Shown: positions 1 to 9,948, numbered from the stretch's first letter. The stretch is DNA of 64,000 bases from Sporolactobacillus sp. THM7-4 (GCF_004153165.1 NZ_SEMD01000003.1:146270-210269), one strand, 5' to 3'. Notes: a model not told the origin generated them from the letters alone. Made by a program: numbers and translations.

Positions 1-239
1 CTGGCTGTCTCTGCATCCAGAACCGTTCCTGCACCGATCAATGCATTCGGTTTGACTGTCTTCAGGTTTTGTAATGCCTGAAGGCAGTCAGGCGTTGTAA
101 AAGCAACTTCTATACTCCCTATCCCTCCGTTAATACAAGCCTGAGAGATGCCAACTGCGTCGTCTGCGTCTTCTCCTCTGACAACCGCAACGATCCGTCC
201 CTGATTCATCTTTTTCAGTACTTCATATTTTCTGAGCAT
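1..239 (-). CDS. eda: KDPG/KHG aldolase, N-terminal part (runs off the window)
   Basis: The first 79 codons of a protein beginning MLRKYEVLKKMNQGRIVAVV can be read from the start codon at 239. Residues such as VVRGEDADDA, GGIGSIEVAFTTP and LIGAGTVLDAE are typical of 2-keto-3-deoxy-6-phosphogluconate aldolase, a cytoplasmic class I aldolase that splits KDPG into pyruvate and glyceraldehyde-3-phosphate. The Schiff-base lysine lies beyond the window edge. A strong site GGAGAGGGTGG precedes the start. It is the third gene of the gluconate operon, 19 bp after the dehydratase gene, so co-transcription is likely. Confidence 0.88.
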   Translation of the reverse strand, partial: MLRKYEVLKKMNQGRIVAVVRGEDADDAVGISQACINGGIGSIEVAFTTPDCLQALQNLKTVKPNALIGAGTVLDAETA

Positions 240-258
240 AATTTCCACCCTCTCCTTT

Positions 259-1896
259 TCAGACCATCCGTACGGCGCCATGCGCAGCTGACGACGTACT
301 GGTTGCATAAAGTTTCAAAAATTGACTGGCTTCTCTTTTTAACTGAGTCAGTTTCTCTTCTCTTCGTGATAGTTCAACAGGGTCAACCTTTAAAGATATT
401 GAGCGTCGAGCAACATCGATGTCAATTTGATCTCCATCCTGTACCAATGCCAGTGTGCCACCCTCGGCCGCTTCAGGACTCAGATAGCCAACGGACAGTC
501 CGGCGGAAGCACCTGAGAATCGACCGTCCGTAATGAGTGCGATATTCCTGTATCTGGCGAGAATTTCCGTGCAGCGATGCAGCTCGCGCATACCGGGACC
601 TCCCTTTGGGCCTTCATAGCGAATCACAATGGCATGATTTTCACTGATTTTTCCAGCTGTATAAGCCTCCTGGAATTGCTCTTCCGAGTTAAATACCAGA
701 GCGGGTCCTGAAAAAGTCATCAATTCATCGGGCACAGCAGATTGTTTGATCAAAGCTCCCTGATTCGCGAGGTTCCCCTTCAGGACAGCAATTCCTCCTT
801 CAGGTTCCAGTGGCTGATCCAAAGGATGGATAATCTCGCGGTCCAGTACTTTTGCATCTGCGATATTTTCATCAACAGACCGGGAAGTAACGGTCAGAGC
901 GTCGAGATGAAGAAGAGGAGCCAGTTCCTTCATTAAAGCAGGGATACCGCCGGCACGCTGCAGATCGTTAGTTGTAAAATTGTTATTATTGGGCGTAACA
1001 GCAGCAATAAAAGGAACTTTACGGCTGATTTTATCAAAAGTATCAAGGGACAAGTCAATGCCTGCTTCTCTTGCAATGGCAGGGAGATGGAGACATGCAT
1101 TTAATGAACCGCCCATTGCCAGTAGCACAGAGATAGCGTTTTCAAAAGCCTTTTTCGTCATAATGTCCCTGGCCCGGATATTCTTTTTTACAAGCTGAAC
1201 AATTTGACGGCCGGCTTCTTTAGCTGCATCAAGCTGTTCATCGGAAAGCGCTCCCATCCATGATGTATTGGGAAGAGCCATACCCAGTGCTTCAGACAGT
1301 CCCTGCATCGTATTGGCCGTTCCTAAAAATGGACAGGCACCGGCGCACGGATAATACTTTCGCGTGACAGATACCAGCCCTTTTTCATCAAGCGCTCCGG
1401 AGAGAAACTGCTGGCGGGCTTTCTTGGATTCCTTTGGCTTAATATAATTAGGCATAACACCGCCCAGAACAACAAGACTCGGTAAATTCACGCGAGCGCA
1501 GGCCATCAACATACCCGGCACGATTTTATCGCAGGAACTAAGCATAACCATTCCGTCAAATATTTCATGCGCACGGATCATCGTTTCAACACTGTCAGCG
1601 ATGATATCACGGCTCGGGAGAGAATATTTCATTCCGTCGTGTCCCTGGGCAATACCGTCGCAAACCGCAATCGTATTAAACTCAAGTGGATAGCCGCCTG
1701 CTTCAATGATTCCCTTTTTGACCTGTTCAGCCAGTTGTCTTAAATGAACATGACCCGGCACGATTTCATTCCAGGAATTTGCGACCGCGATGAACGGACG
1801 ATCCATTTTATCATAGGGAACGCCGCTGGAACAAAGGTGTCCCTTTAATATAGCTCGAGTATAAGGTTTGATTTTCGACAAACGATTTTGGACCAT
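259..1896 (-). CDS. IlvD/Edd family dehydratase, probably 6-phosphogluconate or gluconate dehydratase
   Basis: A 545-aa member of the iron-sulfur IlvD/Edd dehydratase family. Cluster cysteines are visible in VCDGIAQGHDGM, LSSCDKIVPGM and the unusual PCAGACPFLGTANTMQ, and the family C-terminal motif TDGRFSGASAGLSVGYLSPE is present. The start (ATG at 1896) follows an AGGAGG site. By sequence it looks closer to the dihydroxyacid/sugar-acid dehydratase branch than to long enteric Edd (about 600 aa). Its place between gluconokinase and KDPG aldolase argues for dehydration of 6-phosphogluconate to KDPG (Entner-Doudoroff), or of gluconate to KDG. It is unlikely to be the biosynthetic IlvD because no branched-chain genes are nearby. 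Confidence 0.85.
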   Translation of the reverse strand: MVQNRLSKIKPYTRAILKGHLCSSGVPYDKMDRPFIAVANSWNEIVPGHVHLRQLAEQVKKGIIEAGGYPLEFNTIAVCDGIAQGHDGMKYSLPSRDIIADSVETMIRAHEIFDGMVMLSSCDKIVPGMLMACARVNLPSLVVLGGVMPNYIKPKESKKARQQFLSGALDEKGLVSVTRKYYPCAGACPFLGTANTMQGLSEALGMALPNTSWMGALSDEQLDAAKEAGRQIVQLVKKNIRARDIMTKKAFENAISVLLAMGGSLNACLHLPAIAREAGIDLSLDTFDKISRKVPFIAAVTPNNNNFTTNDLQRAGGIPALMKELAPLLHLDALTVTSRSVDENIADAKVLDREIIHPLDQPLEPEGGIAVLKGNLANQGALIKQSAVPDELMTFSGPALVFNSEEQFQEAYTAGKISENHAIVIRYEGPKGGPGMRELHRCTEILARYRNIALITDGRFSGASAGLSVGYLSPEAAEGGTLALVQDGDQIDIDVARRSISLKVDPVELSRREEKLTQLKREASQFLKLYATSTSSAAHGAVRMV

Positions 1897-1947
1897 GATT
1901 CATTCCTCCTGATAAAGCGGGTTTTTTCAATCACTCAGATGGGACGG

Positions 1948-3492
1948 TTAATCACTGAACCGGGAACGCTGAAATGCCGCAATATCATCCCACTCGTCAT
2001 TCAGTTTCCGGGAAAGACGGATAAATATAGGGAAGATTCGTTGATAAACCTTAACATTTTCCTCGATGGGCTGATGGCTGTGTACGGATCCGATCATTTT
2101 AGAGACGACACTCAGATCGTCCGTGCCTCCGGTTGCATAAAGACCTAATACGGCGGCCCCAAGACATGAACTTTCGAAACTTTCAGGAACCGTCACCGGC
2201 TGATCAAATATATCGGCCATCATTTGTCGCCACAATGCCGAACGGGCAAATCCGCCTGTAGCCTGGATTTTTTTTGGTTCTCCCGTTCTTTCCCTCATCG
2301 CCAGCATGACACTGTAAAGATTATAAATAATACCTTCAAGCACGGCGCGGATCATATGCTGTTTCTGATGGTGCAAGGTTAATCCGAAGAAGGCTCCGCG
2401 GGCGTTAGGGTTCCAAAGCGGTGCACGTTCCCCGCTGAAATAGGGCTGAAAAATCAGGCCGTCTGATCCCGGCTTGACACGTCCGGCCATTCGGGTAAGA
2501 ACATCATAGGGACTGATTCCGAGCCGCCTGGCCGTCTCCACTTCAGATGCGGCAAATTCATCCTTGGTCCAGCGCAGAATGCCTCCTCCATTATTAACCG
2601 GGCCTCCGACAACCCATTTATCGTCCAATAATTCATAACAGAAAAGACGTTCTTTCGGGTCGACCGACGGTTTATCGACAACCGTTCGGATCGCACCGCT
2701 TGTCCCAATAGTTACGGCGACGACTCCAGGATCAATCGCATTTACGCCTAAATTGGACAGCACGCCGTCACTTGCCCCGAGAACGAATGTCGTTTCCTTT
2801 CTCAAGCCCATCTGCCCGGCATACAGCGGGTCTATACCCGTGACGGTCTGCACCGTAGGAACCGGCCGGGATAGCTGGTCTTCTGTGATACCGACAAGAT
2901 CCAGTGCCTCTTTATCCCAGCTCAGCGTGTTTATGTTCAGCAAACCGGTGCAGGAGGCAATCGAATAATCCACAACGTATTTGTGAAACAGTTTATAGAA
3001 AACATACTCTTTAATAGAAATGAATTTCGCTGCCCGATTAAAAATTTCCGGCCTCTCGTGACGCATCCAAAGCAGCTTTGGTAAGGGGGACATCGGATGA
3101 ATCGGCGTTCCTGTCCGCATGTATATTTCATGCCCACCCAAATCTGTTTTCAGGCGATTGCACCAGTCGATGCTGCGATTATCAGCCCATGTCATGCAGC
3201 TCATCAATGGCTTTCCATTTGGATCAACCGGAATGACGCTGTGCATCGCGCAACTGAATGAGACAAAGCTGATCGCTTCCGGCGCGACTTGACTTTTTTC
3301 GACCACATCATGAATAACGGATAAAACGGCTGTGAATATTTCATCCGGATCTTGTTCAGCAGTCAAAGAATCCGGGGTATAAAGCGGATATTCGTGATTT
3401 GCGTAGGCAACAATGGTGCCAGCCTTATCATAGAGAACAGCTTTTGTACTGGTCGTACCAATATCCGCACCAATCATGTATGACTTTCCCAT
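1948..3492 (-). CDS. gntK: Gluconokinase, FGGY family
   Basis: A 514-aa FGGY carbohydrate kinase that phosphorylates gluconate to 6-phosphogluconate with ATP. The N-terminal phosphate-binding motif IGADIGTTSTKAVLYD, the motifs SFSCAMHSVIPV, TWADNRSIDW and RTGTPIHPMSPLPKL, and the C-terminal ATP loop QATGGFARSALWRQMMADIF follow B. subtilis GntK almost end to end, which is about 513 aa. The frame is open upstream, but the ATG at 3492 sits behind GGAGGG and starts at the family N-terminus, so the longer 535-aa reading was rejected. First gene of the operon; the dehydratase starts 51 bp later. A GntR-type operator and cre-like sites lie upstream. Confidence 0.95.
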   Translation of the reverse strand: MGKSYMIGADIGTTSTKAVLYDKAGTIVAYANHEYPLYTPDSLTAEQDPDEIFTAVLSVIHDVVEKSQVAPEAISFVSFSCAMHSVIPVDPNGKPLMSCMTWADNRSIDWCNRLKTDLGGHEIYMRTGTPIHPMSPLPKLLWMRHERPEIFNRAAKFISIKEYVFYKLFHKYVVDYSIASCTGLLNINTLSWDKEALDLVGITEDQLSRPVPTVQTVTGIDPLYAGQMGLRKETTFVLGASDGVLSNLGVNAIDPGVVAVTIGTSGAIRTVVDKPSVDPKERLFCYELLDDKWVVGGPVNNGGGILRWTKDEFAASEVETARRLGISPYDVLTRMAGRVKPGSDGLIFQPYFSGERAPLWNPNARGAFFGLTLHHQKQHMIRAVLEGIIYNLYSVMLAMRERTGEPKKIQATGGFARSALWRQMMADIFDQPVTVPESFESSCLGAAVLGLYATGGTDDLSVVSKMIGSVHSHQPIEENVKVYQRIFPIFIRLSRKLNDEWDDIAAFQRSRFSD

Positions 3493-3594
3493 ACAAAATC
3501 CCTCCTTTGTGAAAAAATGCACAAAAACCTTTACAAATTTGTTCTTTGTTTGCAACTTTAATGCAGGGTTTCAAATGGGGTAGCAGCCATGGAG

Positions 3595-3608
3595 TGAAAA
3601 CGCTTTAT
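3595..3608. promoter_or_regulatory. cre-like site (distal)
   Basis: TGAAAACGCTTTAT resembles the CcpA catabolite-responsive element, with the central AACGCTT core and a mismatched right end. It lies about 100 bp upstream of gntK, between the start codon and the GntR-like operator. Its position suits a downstream roadblock-type repression site. Inference from sequence similarity only. Confidence 0.5.
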
Positions 3609-3660
3609 TTAATCTGCGTCCCAATTGCGTCTTACTTCATCCCTCATTTCACTAACTCGT

Positions 3661-3678
3661 ATACTTGTCGACAAGATA
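3661..3678. promoter_or_regulatory. GntR-type operator upstream of the gluconate operon
   Basis: ATACTTGTCGACAAGATA is a near-perfect dyad centred on TCGA and closely resembles the B. subtilis gnt operator ATACTTGTATACAAGTAT as I remember it. It is about 170 bp upstream of gntK. The expected role is binding of a GntR-family repressor released by gluconate. No gntR gene is in the window, so the regulator must lie elsewhere. Confidence 0.75.
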
Positions 3679-3682
3679 GCGG

Positions 3683-3696
3683 TAAAAACGCTTACA
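3683..3696. promoter_or_regulatory. cre-like site (proximal to the operator)
   Basis: Read on the minus strand the site is TGTAAGCGTTTTTA, one mismatch from the TGWNANCGNTNWCA cre consensus. It is 5 bp from the GntR-like operator. Together they suggest the operon is both gluconate-inducible and under CcpA carbon catabolite repression, as in B. subtilis gnt. Confidence 0.65.
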
Positions 3697-3861
3697 AGCT
3701 TGTAGGAAATAAAAAGGGTGATCCATCAACCCCGTCATGTATGCCCTTTCATTTCCTTACACACACATCGTAATCGACATTTCGGAAATTGTCAAGCCGA
3801 TTCATAAAATTATTTTCATGGTTTCCAATCATCCGTTGATTCCTCATGCTTTTCTTTTTTA

Positions 3862-3870
3862 TGTTATACT
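3862..3870 (+). promoter_or_regulatory. Extended -10 promoter, murAB
   Basis: TGTTATACT is an extended -10 element about 200 nt upstream of the murAB start. No good -35 is present at the normal distance. The leader that follows holds a weak CCTG...CAGG stem before a T-run near 3932, which could attenuate. The stretch 3700-3860 otherwise shows no recognised feature. Confidence 0.5.
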
Positions 3871-4073
3871 TTATAAAGGAAAAGGAAACTTCTGGCCTGT
3901 TTTTTAGTTCGGTCTCGTCAGGTTTTTTTACATATGGGATCTGTTTCTGTTGGTATCAGCCGTTTGTCAAAGCGATTTTTCGAAGGCGTAATCGAGTGAA
4001 AAGGGAAGATATTCCGGGCCGGCGGGAAATGATGTATCAGCCGGTGATTGAAACGAAAAGGAAGATTTTGACC

Positions 4074-5369
4074 ATGGAAAAATTACTTATTGAAGGCGGG
4101 CACCATTTAACCGGCACCGTCCAGATAAGCGGAGCGAAGAACAGTGCGGTGGCGCTTATTCCCGCAACTATTCTTGCCGATTCACCAGTAACCATTGACC
4201 AGCTTCCAGATATTTCGGATGTCCAGACTCTTTGCCAGCTTCTTGAGGAAACAGGTGGCAAAGTCACTTTTCAGCAGAACACGTTAACCGTCGATCCAAA
4301 AGACATGGTGGACATGCCGCTTCCTAACGGCCGGGTTAAAAAGCTGCGTGCTTCTTACTACTTGATGGGGGCAATGCTCGGCCGTTTTCATAAAGCTGTC
4401 ATTGGCCTTCCAGGCGGCTGCAATCTCGGCCCCCGACCGATCGATCAGCACATTAAGGGATTTGAGGCACTCGGGGCAAAAGTGACCAATGAGCGCGGTG
4501 CTATTTATTTGCGGGCCACTGAATTGCACGGGGCGCGGATTTATCTTGATGTCGTCAGTGTCGGTGCCACGATCAACATCATGCTCGCTGCCGTCAAAGC
4601 CGAGGGACGTACGATTATTGAAAATGCGGCAAAAGAGCCGGAGATTATTGATGTGGCGACGCTTCTGACGAGCATGGGGGCAAAGATCAAAGGAGCAGGT
4701 ACCGACGTGATCCGAATTGAAGGGGTCCGCACGTTGCATGGATGCCGCCATATGATCATTCCCGACCGTATCGAGGCAGGCACCTTTATGATTATCGGAG
4801 CGGCTCAAGGCAGGGATCTTCTGATTGATAATGTCATTCCGCAACATGTTGAATCTCTGACCGCGAAACTGTGTGAAATGGGAGCGGATATTCAGGTCGG
4901 CGAGGATCAAATGCTCGTTTCCGGAAGAAAGAGCCGGCTTAAGTGTGCTGACGTCAAGACACTTGTTTATCCGGGTTTTCCGACCGACCTGCAGCAGCCG
5001 ATAACCAGTCTGCTAACGCAGGCGGAGGGAACAAGCATCATAACCGACACCATATATGGATCGAGGTTTAAACATATAGATGAACTGAGGCGGATGGGTG
5101 CAAACGTCAAGGTTGAGGGCCGCTCGGCCATTCTTACAGGCGCTACTCGTCTGGAGGGAACCAAAGTCAGGGCGACGGACCTTCGGGCGGGAGCGTCATT
5201 GGTCATCGCCGGGTTGATCGCGGGAGGAATCACGGAAATTGCCGGTGTGGAACATATTGATCGCGGATATGATCATCTGATGGAGAAGCTGCAGGGAATC
5301 GGCGCCCACGTTTGGCGCGAATCCATGCTCGAAAGCGAGACTGAGGAGAATTTGAAGGATCAGGATTAA
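4074..5369 (+). CDS. murAB: UDP-N-acetylglucosamine 1-carboxyvinyltransferase (second MurA paralog)
   Basis: A 431-aa EPSP-synthase-fold enzyme that adds enolpyruvate from PEP to UDP-GlcNAc, the first committed step of peptidoglycan synthesis. The family start [20 protein letters not shown], the loop [19 protein letters not shown] with the PEP-reactive cysteine at residue 116, and [13 protein letters not shown] near the C-terminus are visible. The frame is open about 76 codons upstream, but the ATG at 4074 matches the family N-terminus and follows AAAGGAAG. Its position just before rho matches B. subtilis murAB (murZ). A second copy, murAA, is at 26434. Confidence 0.93.
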   Translation: MEKLLIEGGHHLTGTVQISGAKNSAVALIPATILADSPVTIDQLPDISDVQTLCQLLEETGGKVTFQQNTLTVDPKDMVDMPLPNGRVKKLRASYYLMGAMLGRFHKAVIGLPGGCNLGPRPIDQHIKGFEALGAKVTNERGAIYLRATELHGARIYLDVVSVGATINIMLAAVKAEGRTIIENAAKEPEIIDVATLLTSMGAKIKGAGTDVIRIEGVRTLHGCRHMIIPDRIEAGTFMIIGAAQGRDLLIDNVIPQHVESLTAKLCEMGADIQVGEDQMLVSGRKSRLKCADVKTLVYPGFPTDLQQPITSLLTQAEGTSIITDTIYGSRFKHIDELRRMGANVKVEGRSAILTGATRLEGTKVRATDLRAGASLVIAGLIAGGITEIAGVEHIDRGYDHLMEKLQGIGAHVWRESMLESETEENLKDQD

Positions 5370-5575
5370 GTGGGCAAGTGGCAGCACTCTGGATGTTTTT
5401 GTGATGGAACACGCATTTTCTATCGGCACCTCAGTTGAATTTTAGCGTAGAAAAAAGCGTATCGGAGTATATCCCGGGAGATGTGCTCTGATCTTTTTTT
5501 GTACTGAAAGGATCTGGAGAGTGAAAAGTTCTCCTCATAGCGCCGGTCGAGTCAGGGGACCCGGCATTTGAGTAA

Positions 5576-5600
5576 CGGGCTGAAGCAGCCCGCTTTTTTA
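5576..5600 (+). terminator. Intrinsic terminator after murAB
   Basis: CGGGCT-gaagc-AGCCCG forms a 6-bp GC-rich stem followed by CTTTTTTA. It ends murAB transcription about 200 nt after the stop codon. A weaker stem ACCAG...CTGGT with TTTTC follows at 5641-5663. Confidence 0.75.
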
Positions 5601-5665
5601 CACGATAATAATGCTTCACTTAGAACAGGCCCACGTCTGAGGACCAGATCTTCACCTGGTTTTTC

Positions 5666-6014
5666 TTTATTAGTTCTAATAGTTGCTTAACTGGGCATAA
5701 TGTGCTAAAAAGGAGATAGATTAAAAATTGACGGAATGAACAGAAGACGTGTTCACAAGGAATAGGATTTGATGATGAGTCAGTTTACGACTGACGACAA
5801 TGATATTGCTTCATATACTGATCGTGCTCCTGTTTTCTCTCCGACGCACAGGAATGTGCCAACTTCCGATGTCTAGAGATAGGCAATGCCGCACAAAAGG
5901 TTTTGGTATCCGTTTTCAAGACGATATCAGCCCGGGACCTTCTGACAGACAAACCGTTCACATTTTTCAATAGATTAAATACAGATTTTTAAATTTATAA
6001 AGCGTGGTGCTATA
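5666..6014. other. rho leader region, no gene recognised
   Basis: About 350 bp upstream of rho with no supported coding region. In B. subtilis rho is autoregulated through its leader, which would fit an untranslated region here, but I see no specific structure that proves it. No glpX gene is present between murAB and rho, unlike B. subtilis. Confidence 0.4.
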
Positions 6015-7289
6015 ATGCCGATTACATTAGCAGAATTAGAAAATATGAAACTTAAAGAATTATATGAACATGCAAAGGAATACAAAGTATCTTATTACAG
6101 CAAGCTGACAAAACGCGAGCTTATTTTTTCAATCCTTAAGAAGCAGGCGGAAAAAGACGGATTGTCCCTGATGGAAGGCGTTTTGGAAATCATTCCTTCT
6201 GAAGGCTTCGGGTTTCTTCGACCGATTAACTATTCGCCAAGTTCGGAGGATATTTATATATCGGCGTCGCAAATCCGTCGATTTGATTTGCGCAACGGGG
6301 ATAAGGTAACGGGAAAGGTTCGCCCCCCGAAAGAAAACGAGCGTTATTTCGGGCTGCTCAGGGTTGAAGCGGTAAACGGGGAGAACCCGGACACAGCAAA
6401 GGAGCGCGTGCATTTTCCCGCTCTGACTCCTCTTTATCCTAACCGGCAGATGATACTGGAGACGACCCGGGAAAATTTTTCAACACGAATTATTGATCTG
6501 ATCTCTCCGGTCGGTTTCGGACAGCGCGGGCTGATTGTCGCTCCGCCTAAAGCAGGGAAAACGACGCTTCTGAAAGAGATCGCCAACAGCATTAGCATCA
6601 ATTATCCGAATGTGGAACTGATTGTTCTGCTCGTTGACGAAAGGCCGGAAGAAGTGACGGATATCGAACGATCGGTCAAAGGGGATGTCGTCAGTTCAAC
6701 ATTTGATGAAGTGCCTGAAAACCATGTCAAGGTATCGGAACTTGTGCTGGAGCGTGCGATGCGTCTCGTTGAACACAAAAGAGACGTGGTGATACTGATG
6801 GACAGCCTGACCCGTCTTGCCCGCGCCTACAACCTGGTCATTCCTCCAAGCGGCCGGACCCTCTCCGGCGGTATCGATCCCGCAGCATTCCACAAACCGA
6901 AAAAGTTCTTTGGCGCAGCCAGAAACATTGAAGAAGGCGGCAGCCTGACGATTCTCGCGACGGCACTTGTTGATACAGGATCGCGTATGGACGATGTTAT
7001 TTATGAAGAGTTCAAAGGAACAGGAAACATGGAACTGCACCTCGATCGCCGACTGGCAGAGCGGAGAATTTTCCCGGCGATCGATATCCGCCGTTCCGGA
7101 ACGCGTAAAGAAGAATTGCTGGTCGATCGCGATCACCTGGATAAACTTTGGACGATGCGTAAAACGATGGATGAGTCGCAGGAATTTGTGGAACATTTTT
7201 ATAAACGGATTAAAGCAACCAAATCCAACCAGGAATTCTTTGATATATTCGATAAGGAAAAGAATGGCCTGACCCGTGCTCAATCTTAA
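6015..7289 (+). CDS. rho: Transcription termination factor Rho
   Basis: A 424-aa hexameric RNA helicase. An N-terminal Rho_N helical domain ([20 protein letters not shown]) leads to the cold-shock RNA-binding domain ([20 protein letters not shown], about 60-115), then the RecA-like motor with Walker A APPKAGKT near residue 180, Walker [16 protein letters not shown] and the R-loop segment [20 protein letters not shown]. Length is normal for Bacilli. It lies between murAB and the L31 gene, the conserved locus. Confidence 0.97.
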   Translation: MPITLAELENMKLKELYEHAKEYKVSYYSKLTKRELIFSILKKQAEKDGLSLMEGVLEIIPSEGFGFLRPINYSPSSEDIYISASQIRRFDLRNGDKVTGKVRPPKENERYFGLLRVEAVNGENPDTAKERVHFPALTPLYPNRQMILETTRENFSTRIIDLISPVGFGQRGLIVAPPKAGKTTLLKEIANSISINYPNVELIVLLVDERPEEVTDIERSVKGDVVSSTFDEVPENHVKVSELVLERAMRLVEHKRDVVILMDSLTRLARAYNLVIPPSGRTLSGGIDPAAFHKPKKFFGAARNIEEGGSLTILATALVDTGSRMDDVIYEEFKGTGNMELHLDRRLAERRIFPAIDIRRSGTRKEELLVDRDHLDKLWTMRKTMDESQEFVEHFYKRIKATKSNQEFFDIFDKEKNGLTRAQS

Positions 7290-7363
7290 TTCGGGAGCAC
7301 CAATAAGGCATCATCGGGAAGCATCTGACGCTTTCCTGATCGATTCAGAACGGGAAAGACAAC

Positions 7364-7392
7364 TTGCAGACTGCGGATTTGCCTGATATAAT
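7364..7392 (+). promoter_or_regulatory. SigA promoter for the L31 gene
   Basis: TTGCAG, 17-bp spacer, TATAAT. The -10 is perfect and the spacing optimal. Transcription would start near 7400, about 60 nt before the ribosomal protein start. An imperfect dyad (GGGAAGC...GCTTTCC, 7318-7336) lies just upstream, after rho. Confidence 0.85.
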
Positions 7393-7462
7393 ACACGATG
7401 TGTATTACGCTTATCTGACTCTGGTTTGAAAGAATAATCAGGGCGCAAAGGAGATGAAAGAG

Positions 7463-7708
7463 ATGAAACCAGGTATCCATCCAGACTATCACAAAGTTGT
7501 ATTTGTGGACGCAAGTACCGGTTATAAATTTTTGAGCGGTTCAACCAAGACATCCAATCAGACCATTAAATGGGAAGACGGAAACGAATACCCGTTGATT
7601 ACGGTCGAAGTCAGCTCCGATTCGCATCCGTTCTATACTGGACGGCAGAAATTTGCCGACAGAGGCGGAAGGGCTGAAAGATTCAAGAAGAAATATCAGA
7701 TTAAGTAA
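7463..7708 (+). CDS. rpmE2: 50S ribosomal protein L31, type B (zinc-independent)
   Basis: An 81-aa protein beginning [20 protein letters not shown] with the type B signature FLSGSTK, EWED-like [11 protein letters not shown] and [16 protein letters not shown]. It contains no cysteine, so it lacks the CxxC zinc knuckle of type A L31. An ATG at 7454 touches the AAAGGAG site with no spacing, so the ATG at 7463, nine bases further, was chosen. The slot after rho is held by type A rpmE in B. subtilis, so a paralog exchange has occurred at this locus. Type B L31 is usually a zinc-limitation protein under Zur; here it has a strong SigA promoter. Confidence 0.93.
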   Translation: MKPGIHPDYHKVVFVDASTGYKFLSGSTKTSNQTIKWEDGNEYPLITVEVSSDSHPFYTGRQKFADRGGRAERFKKKYQIK

Positions 7709-7836
7709 AAATTCAGGGCACCGGGTACAGACAGAAGAAACCATTCTTTCAGCTGACGGTAAACAGGCAGCCGTCATTTAAGTGGCGGCCGTTCTGCCGG
7801 AGGAGTTTTTCTCCGGTCCTGAACAAAGATAAAATC

Positions 7837-7862
7837 CAGGCAGGTTATCCTGCCTGTTTTTT
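7837..7862 (+). terminator. Intrinsic terminator after the L31 gene
   Basis: A perfect 8-bp stem CAGGCAGG/CCTGCCTG with a TTAT loop and a T6 tract. Confidence 0.92.
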
Positions 7863-8010
7863 GTACTTATAAATGATCAAGCTTATTCTATTTTTGAACG
7901 CTCTGAATGAAACCGGACAGGCTTTAAAAATTCGAAGCAGCCTGCTCTCCTATTCCCGAGAGCGGCAGGCGGGAAAATATGAACCTTCTTATCTGGGAGG
8001 AGAACCATGC

Positions 8011-8583
8011 ATGGCACAGCTTTTTTTTAAATACGGCGCGATGAACAGCGGCAAATCAATTGAGATCATCAAAGTAGCTCATAATTATGAAGAACAGGGG
8101 AAATCCGTTCTTCTTTTTACATCCGGCCTGGACGACAGAGACAAAGTCGGATCAATATCCAGTCGTATTGGTTTTAAAAGGAAGGCCATTCCGATTTTCA
8201 GGGAGACGGATATCTTTCAAATCGTACGGGATTACAAGCCGAGGCCGCATTGCGTCCTGGTTGATGAGGCGCAGTTCCTGACCAGGGCGCATGTACTGCA
8301 GCTGGCGAAGATCGTAGATGAATGCCGGATACCGGTCATGGGATTTGGGTTGAAGAATGACTTTCGCAATGAGCTTTTTGAAGGCAGCAAATATTTGCTT
8401 CTTTACGCTGATAAGATTGAAGAGATGAAAACGATCTGCTGGTTTTGCGAGAGAAAGGCAACGATGAATCTGCGAATTGACAGCAATGGAAAGCCGGTTT
8501 ATACAGGGGACCAGATCCAGATCGGCGGAAATGAGAGTTATTATCCGGTCTGCAGGCACTGTTACAGCCATCCTCCGATCTGA
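8011..8583 (+). CDS. tdk: Thymidine kinase (type II)
   Basis: A 190-aa enzyme that salvages thymidine to dTMP. Walker A is [11 protein letters not shown] at residues 6-16, the catalytic/Walker B element is VLVDEAQFL, and the lasso domain carries structural zinc ligands CWFC and CRHC. The frame extends upstream to 7873, but the ATG at 8011 sits behind GGGAGGAG and matches the family start MAQLFFKYG. Conserved neighbour of L31 and prfA. Confidence 0.95.
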   Translation: MAQLFFKYGAMNSGKSIEIIKVAHNYEEQGKSVLLFTSGLDDRDKVGSISSRIGFKRKAIPIFRETDIFQIVRDYKPRPHCVLVDEAQFLTRAHVLQLAKIVDECRIPVMGFGLKNDFRNELFEGSKYLLLYADKIEEMKTICWFCERKATMNLRIDSNGKPVYTGDQIQIGGNESYYPVCRHCYSHPPI

Positions 8584-8667
8584 CAGACGGGCGGGGACCC
8601 GTGCTGGCAAGGGTTTCAGATATCTCCGTCTTTTCTTTTGCCTGTGCGTCTGTAGGACGGCCGTTTT

Positions 8668-8697
8668 TTGACGGTTTTGAGAAACGTATAATATAAT
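8668..8697 (+). promoter_or_regulatory. SigA promoter for prfA-prmC
   Basis: TTGACG, 18-bp spacer, TATAAT; an overlapping second TATAAT lies 5 bp earlier. The transcript would carry the repeated structured element at 8706-8800 in its leader. Confidence 0.8.
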
Positions 8698-8705
8698 AAA
8701 GTAAA

Positions 8706-8802
8706 ATGTCCATCAATGGGAGTTTTTCGGGCGCGCGGGATGTGCCCGTGCAGGTAGTCGCGACAGGACGCCTGAGATTTTGAACCTGCTTCATCCACCA
8801 CT
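8706..8802 (+). repeat. Repeated structured element, copy A (prfA leader)
   Basis: A ~97-bp sequence whose outer ends ATCAATGGGAG and CCACTGAT are near-complementary and whose middle includes TTTTCGGGCGC, a GCAGG/CCTGC pair and CTGCTTCAT. A clearly related copy lies at 45203-45300 after mbl, with about 70 percent matching bases by eye. Paired ends suggest a folded RNA or a small palindromic mobile element. I do not recognise a named RNA family. Confidence 0.65.
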
Positions 8803-8874
8803 GATGGTTAGTTAAACCACGGTTAAAAAATACTGTAAATGCGTCCAGGGCCTTTATAAATTGAGGTGGAAGGT

Positions 8875-9948
8875 ATGTTTCAGCGGTTACAATCGTTGGA
8901 AGACCGTTATGAAAAACTGAATCAGATGCTGGCAGACCCGGAGATTATTCATGATCCGGCAAAGCTTCGAAAGTATTCGAAGGAGCAGGCGGATCTTCAG
9001 GAAACCGTAACGGTCTATCGAAAGTATAAACAGACGGAAACAGAGCTTGAAGATGCGAAGACGATGCTTGATGATCCTCTTGACGCCGGAATGAAAGAAA
9101 TGGTGCATGATGAGATTGGGCGCCTCGAGGAGGGCAAAGCGGAGCTTGAGGAACAACTTAGAAAACTGTTGATTCCAAAGGATCCGAATGACGACCGAAA
9201 TGTGATTGTCGAAATCCGAGGCGCGGCCGGCGGAGACGAGGCGGCTCTGTTTGCCGGCGACCTTTTTAAAATGTATTCACGATATGCCGAAGAGCAGAAC
9301 TGGAAAACGGAAGTGATTGATGCCAGCCCGAATGAAATCGGCGGTTATAAAGAGATTGTGTTCATGATTTCTGGCAAGGGTGCCTATTCCAGACTCAAAT
9401 TTGAAAACGGTGCTCACCGCGTCCAGCGTGTTCCCGAGACCGAATCGGGCGGACGTATCCACACGTCAACCGCGACGGTGGCCGTTCTGCCCGAGGCTGA
9501 AGATGTCGAGTTCGAATTGAATGAAAAAGATATTCGTGTGGACCGGTTTGCTTCAAGCGGACCAGGAGGCCAGAGCGTAAATACGACGATGTCAGCGATT
9601 CGGCTGACGCATATTCCAACCGGGATTGTTGTCTCCTGCCAGGAAGAACGTTCACAGATTAAAAACAAGGAAAAAGCAATGAAAGTGCTCCGTGCCCGCG
9701 TCTATGACAAATATCAGAAAGAAGCACAGGCAGCATACGATTCGACACGTAAATCAGCAGTCGGAACCGGCGACCGTTCAGAGCGGATCCGCACTTATAA
9801 CTTTCCTCAGAACCGGGTAACGGATCATCGGATCGGTCTGACCCTTCATCAACTTGATCAGGTGATGAACGGAAAAATCGATGAGATTATCAATGCGCTG
9901 ATTTTAAATGATCAGGCTAAAAGAATGGAGCAGGCAAATGCCGGATGA
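8875..9948 (+). CDS. prfA: Peptide chain release factor 1
   Basis: A 357-aa release factor reading UAA and UAG. The codon-recognition region reads [20 protein letters not shown] and the peptidyl-tRNA hydrolysis motif GGQ is at residues 231-233 within [16 protein letters not shown] at 8866 overlaps the GAGGTGG site, so the ATG at 8875, giving the family start [15 protein letters not shown], was chosen. Overlaps prmC by 4 bp (ATGA), so the two are translationally coupled. Confidence 0.97.
   Translation: MFQRLQSLEDRYEKLNQMLADPEIIHDPAKLRKYSKEQADLQETVTVYRKYKQTETELEDAKTMLDDPLDAGMKEMVHDEIGRLEEGKAELEEQLRKLLIPKDPNDDRNVIVEIRGAAGGDEAALFAGDLFKMYSRYAEEQNWKTEVIDASPNEIGGYKEIVFMISGKGAYSRLKFENGAHRVQRVPETESGGRIHTSTATVAVLPEAEDVEFELNEKDIRVDRFASSGPGGQSVNTTMSAIRLTHIPTGIVVSCQEERSQIKNKEKAMKVLRARVYDKYQKEAQAAYDSTRKSAVGTGDRSERIRTYNFPQNRVTDHRIGLTLHQLDQVMNGKIDEIINALILNDQAKRMEQANAG

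Noticed and set aside
3846-4073. N-terminal extension of MurAB
   Set aside because: The frame is open, but the extension lacks family similarity and the internal ATG has a ribosome site and the conserved N-terminus.
4284-4910. 208-aa frame antisense to murAB
   Set aside because: Shadow of a strongly conserved gene on the other strand.
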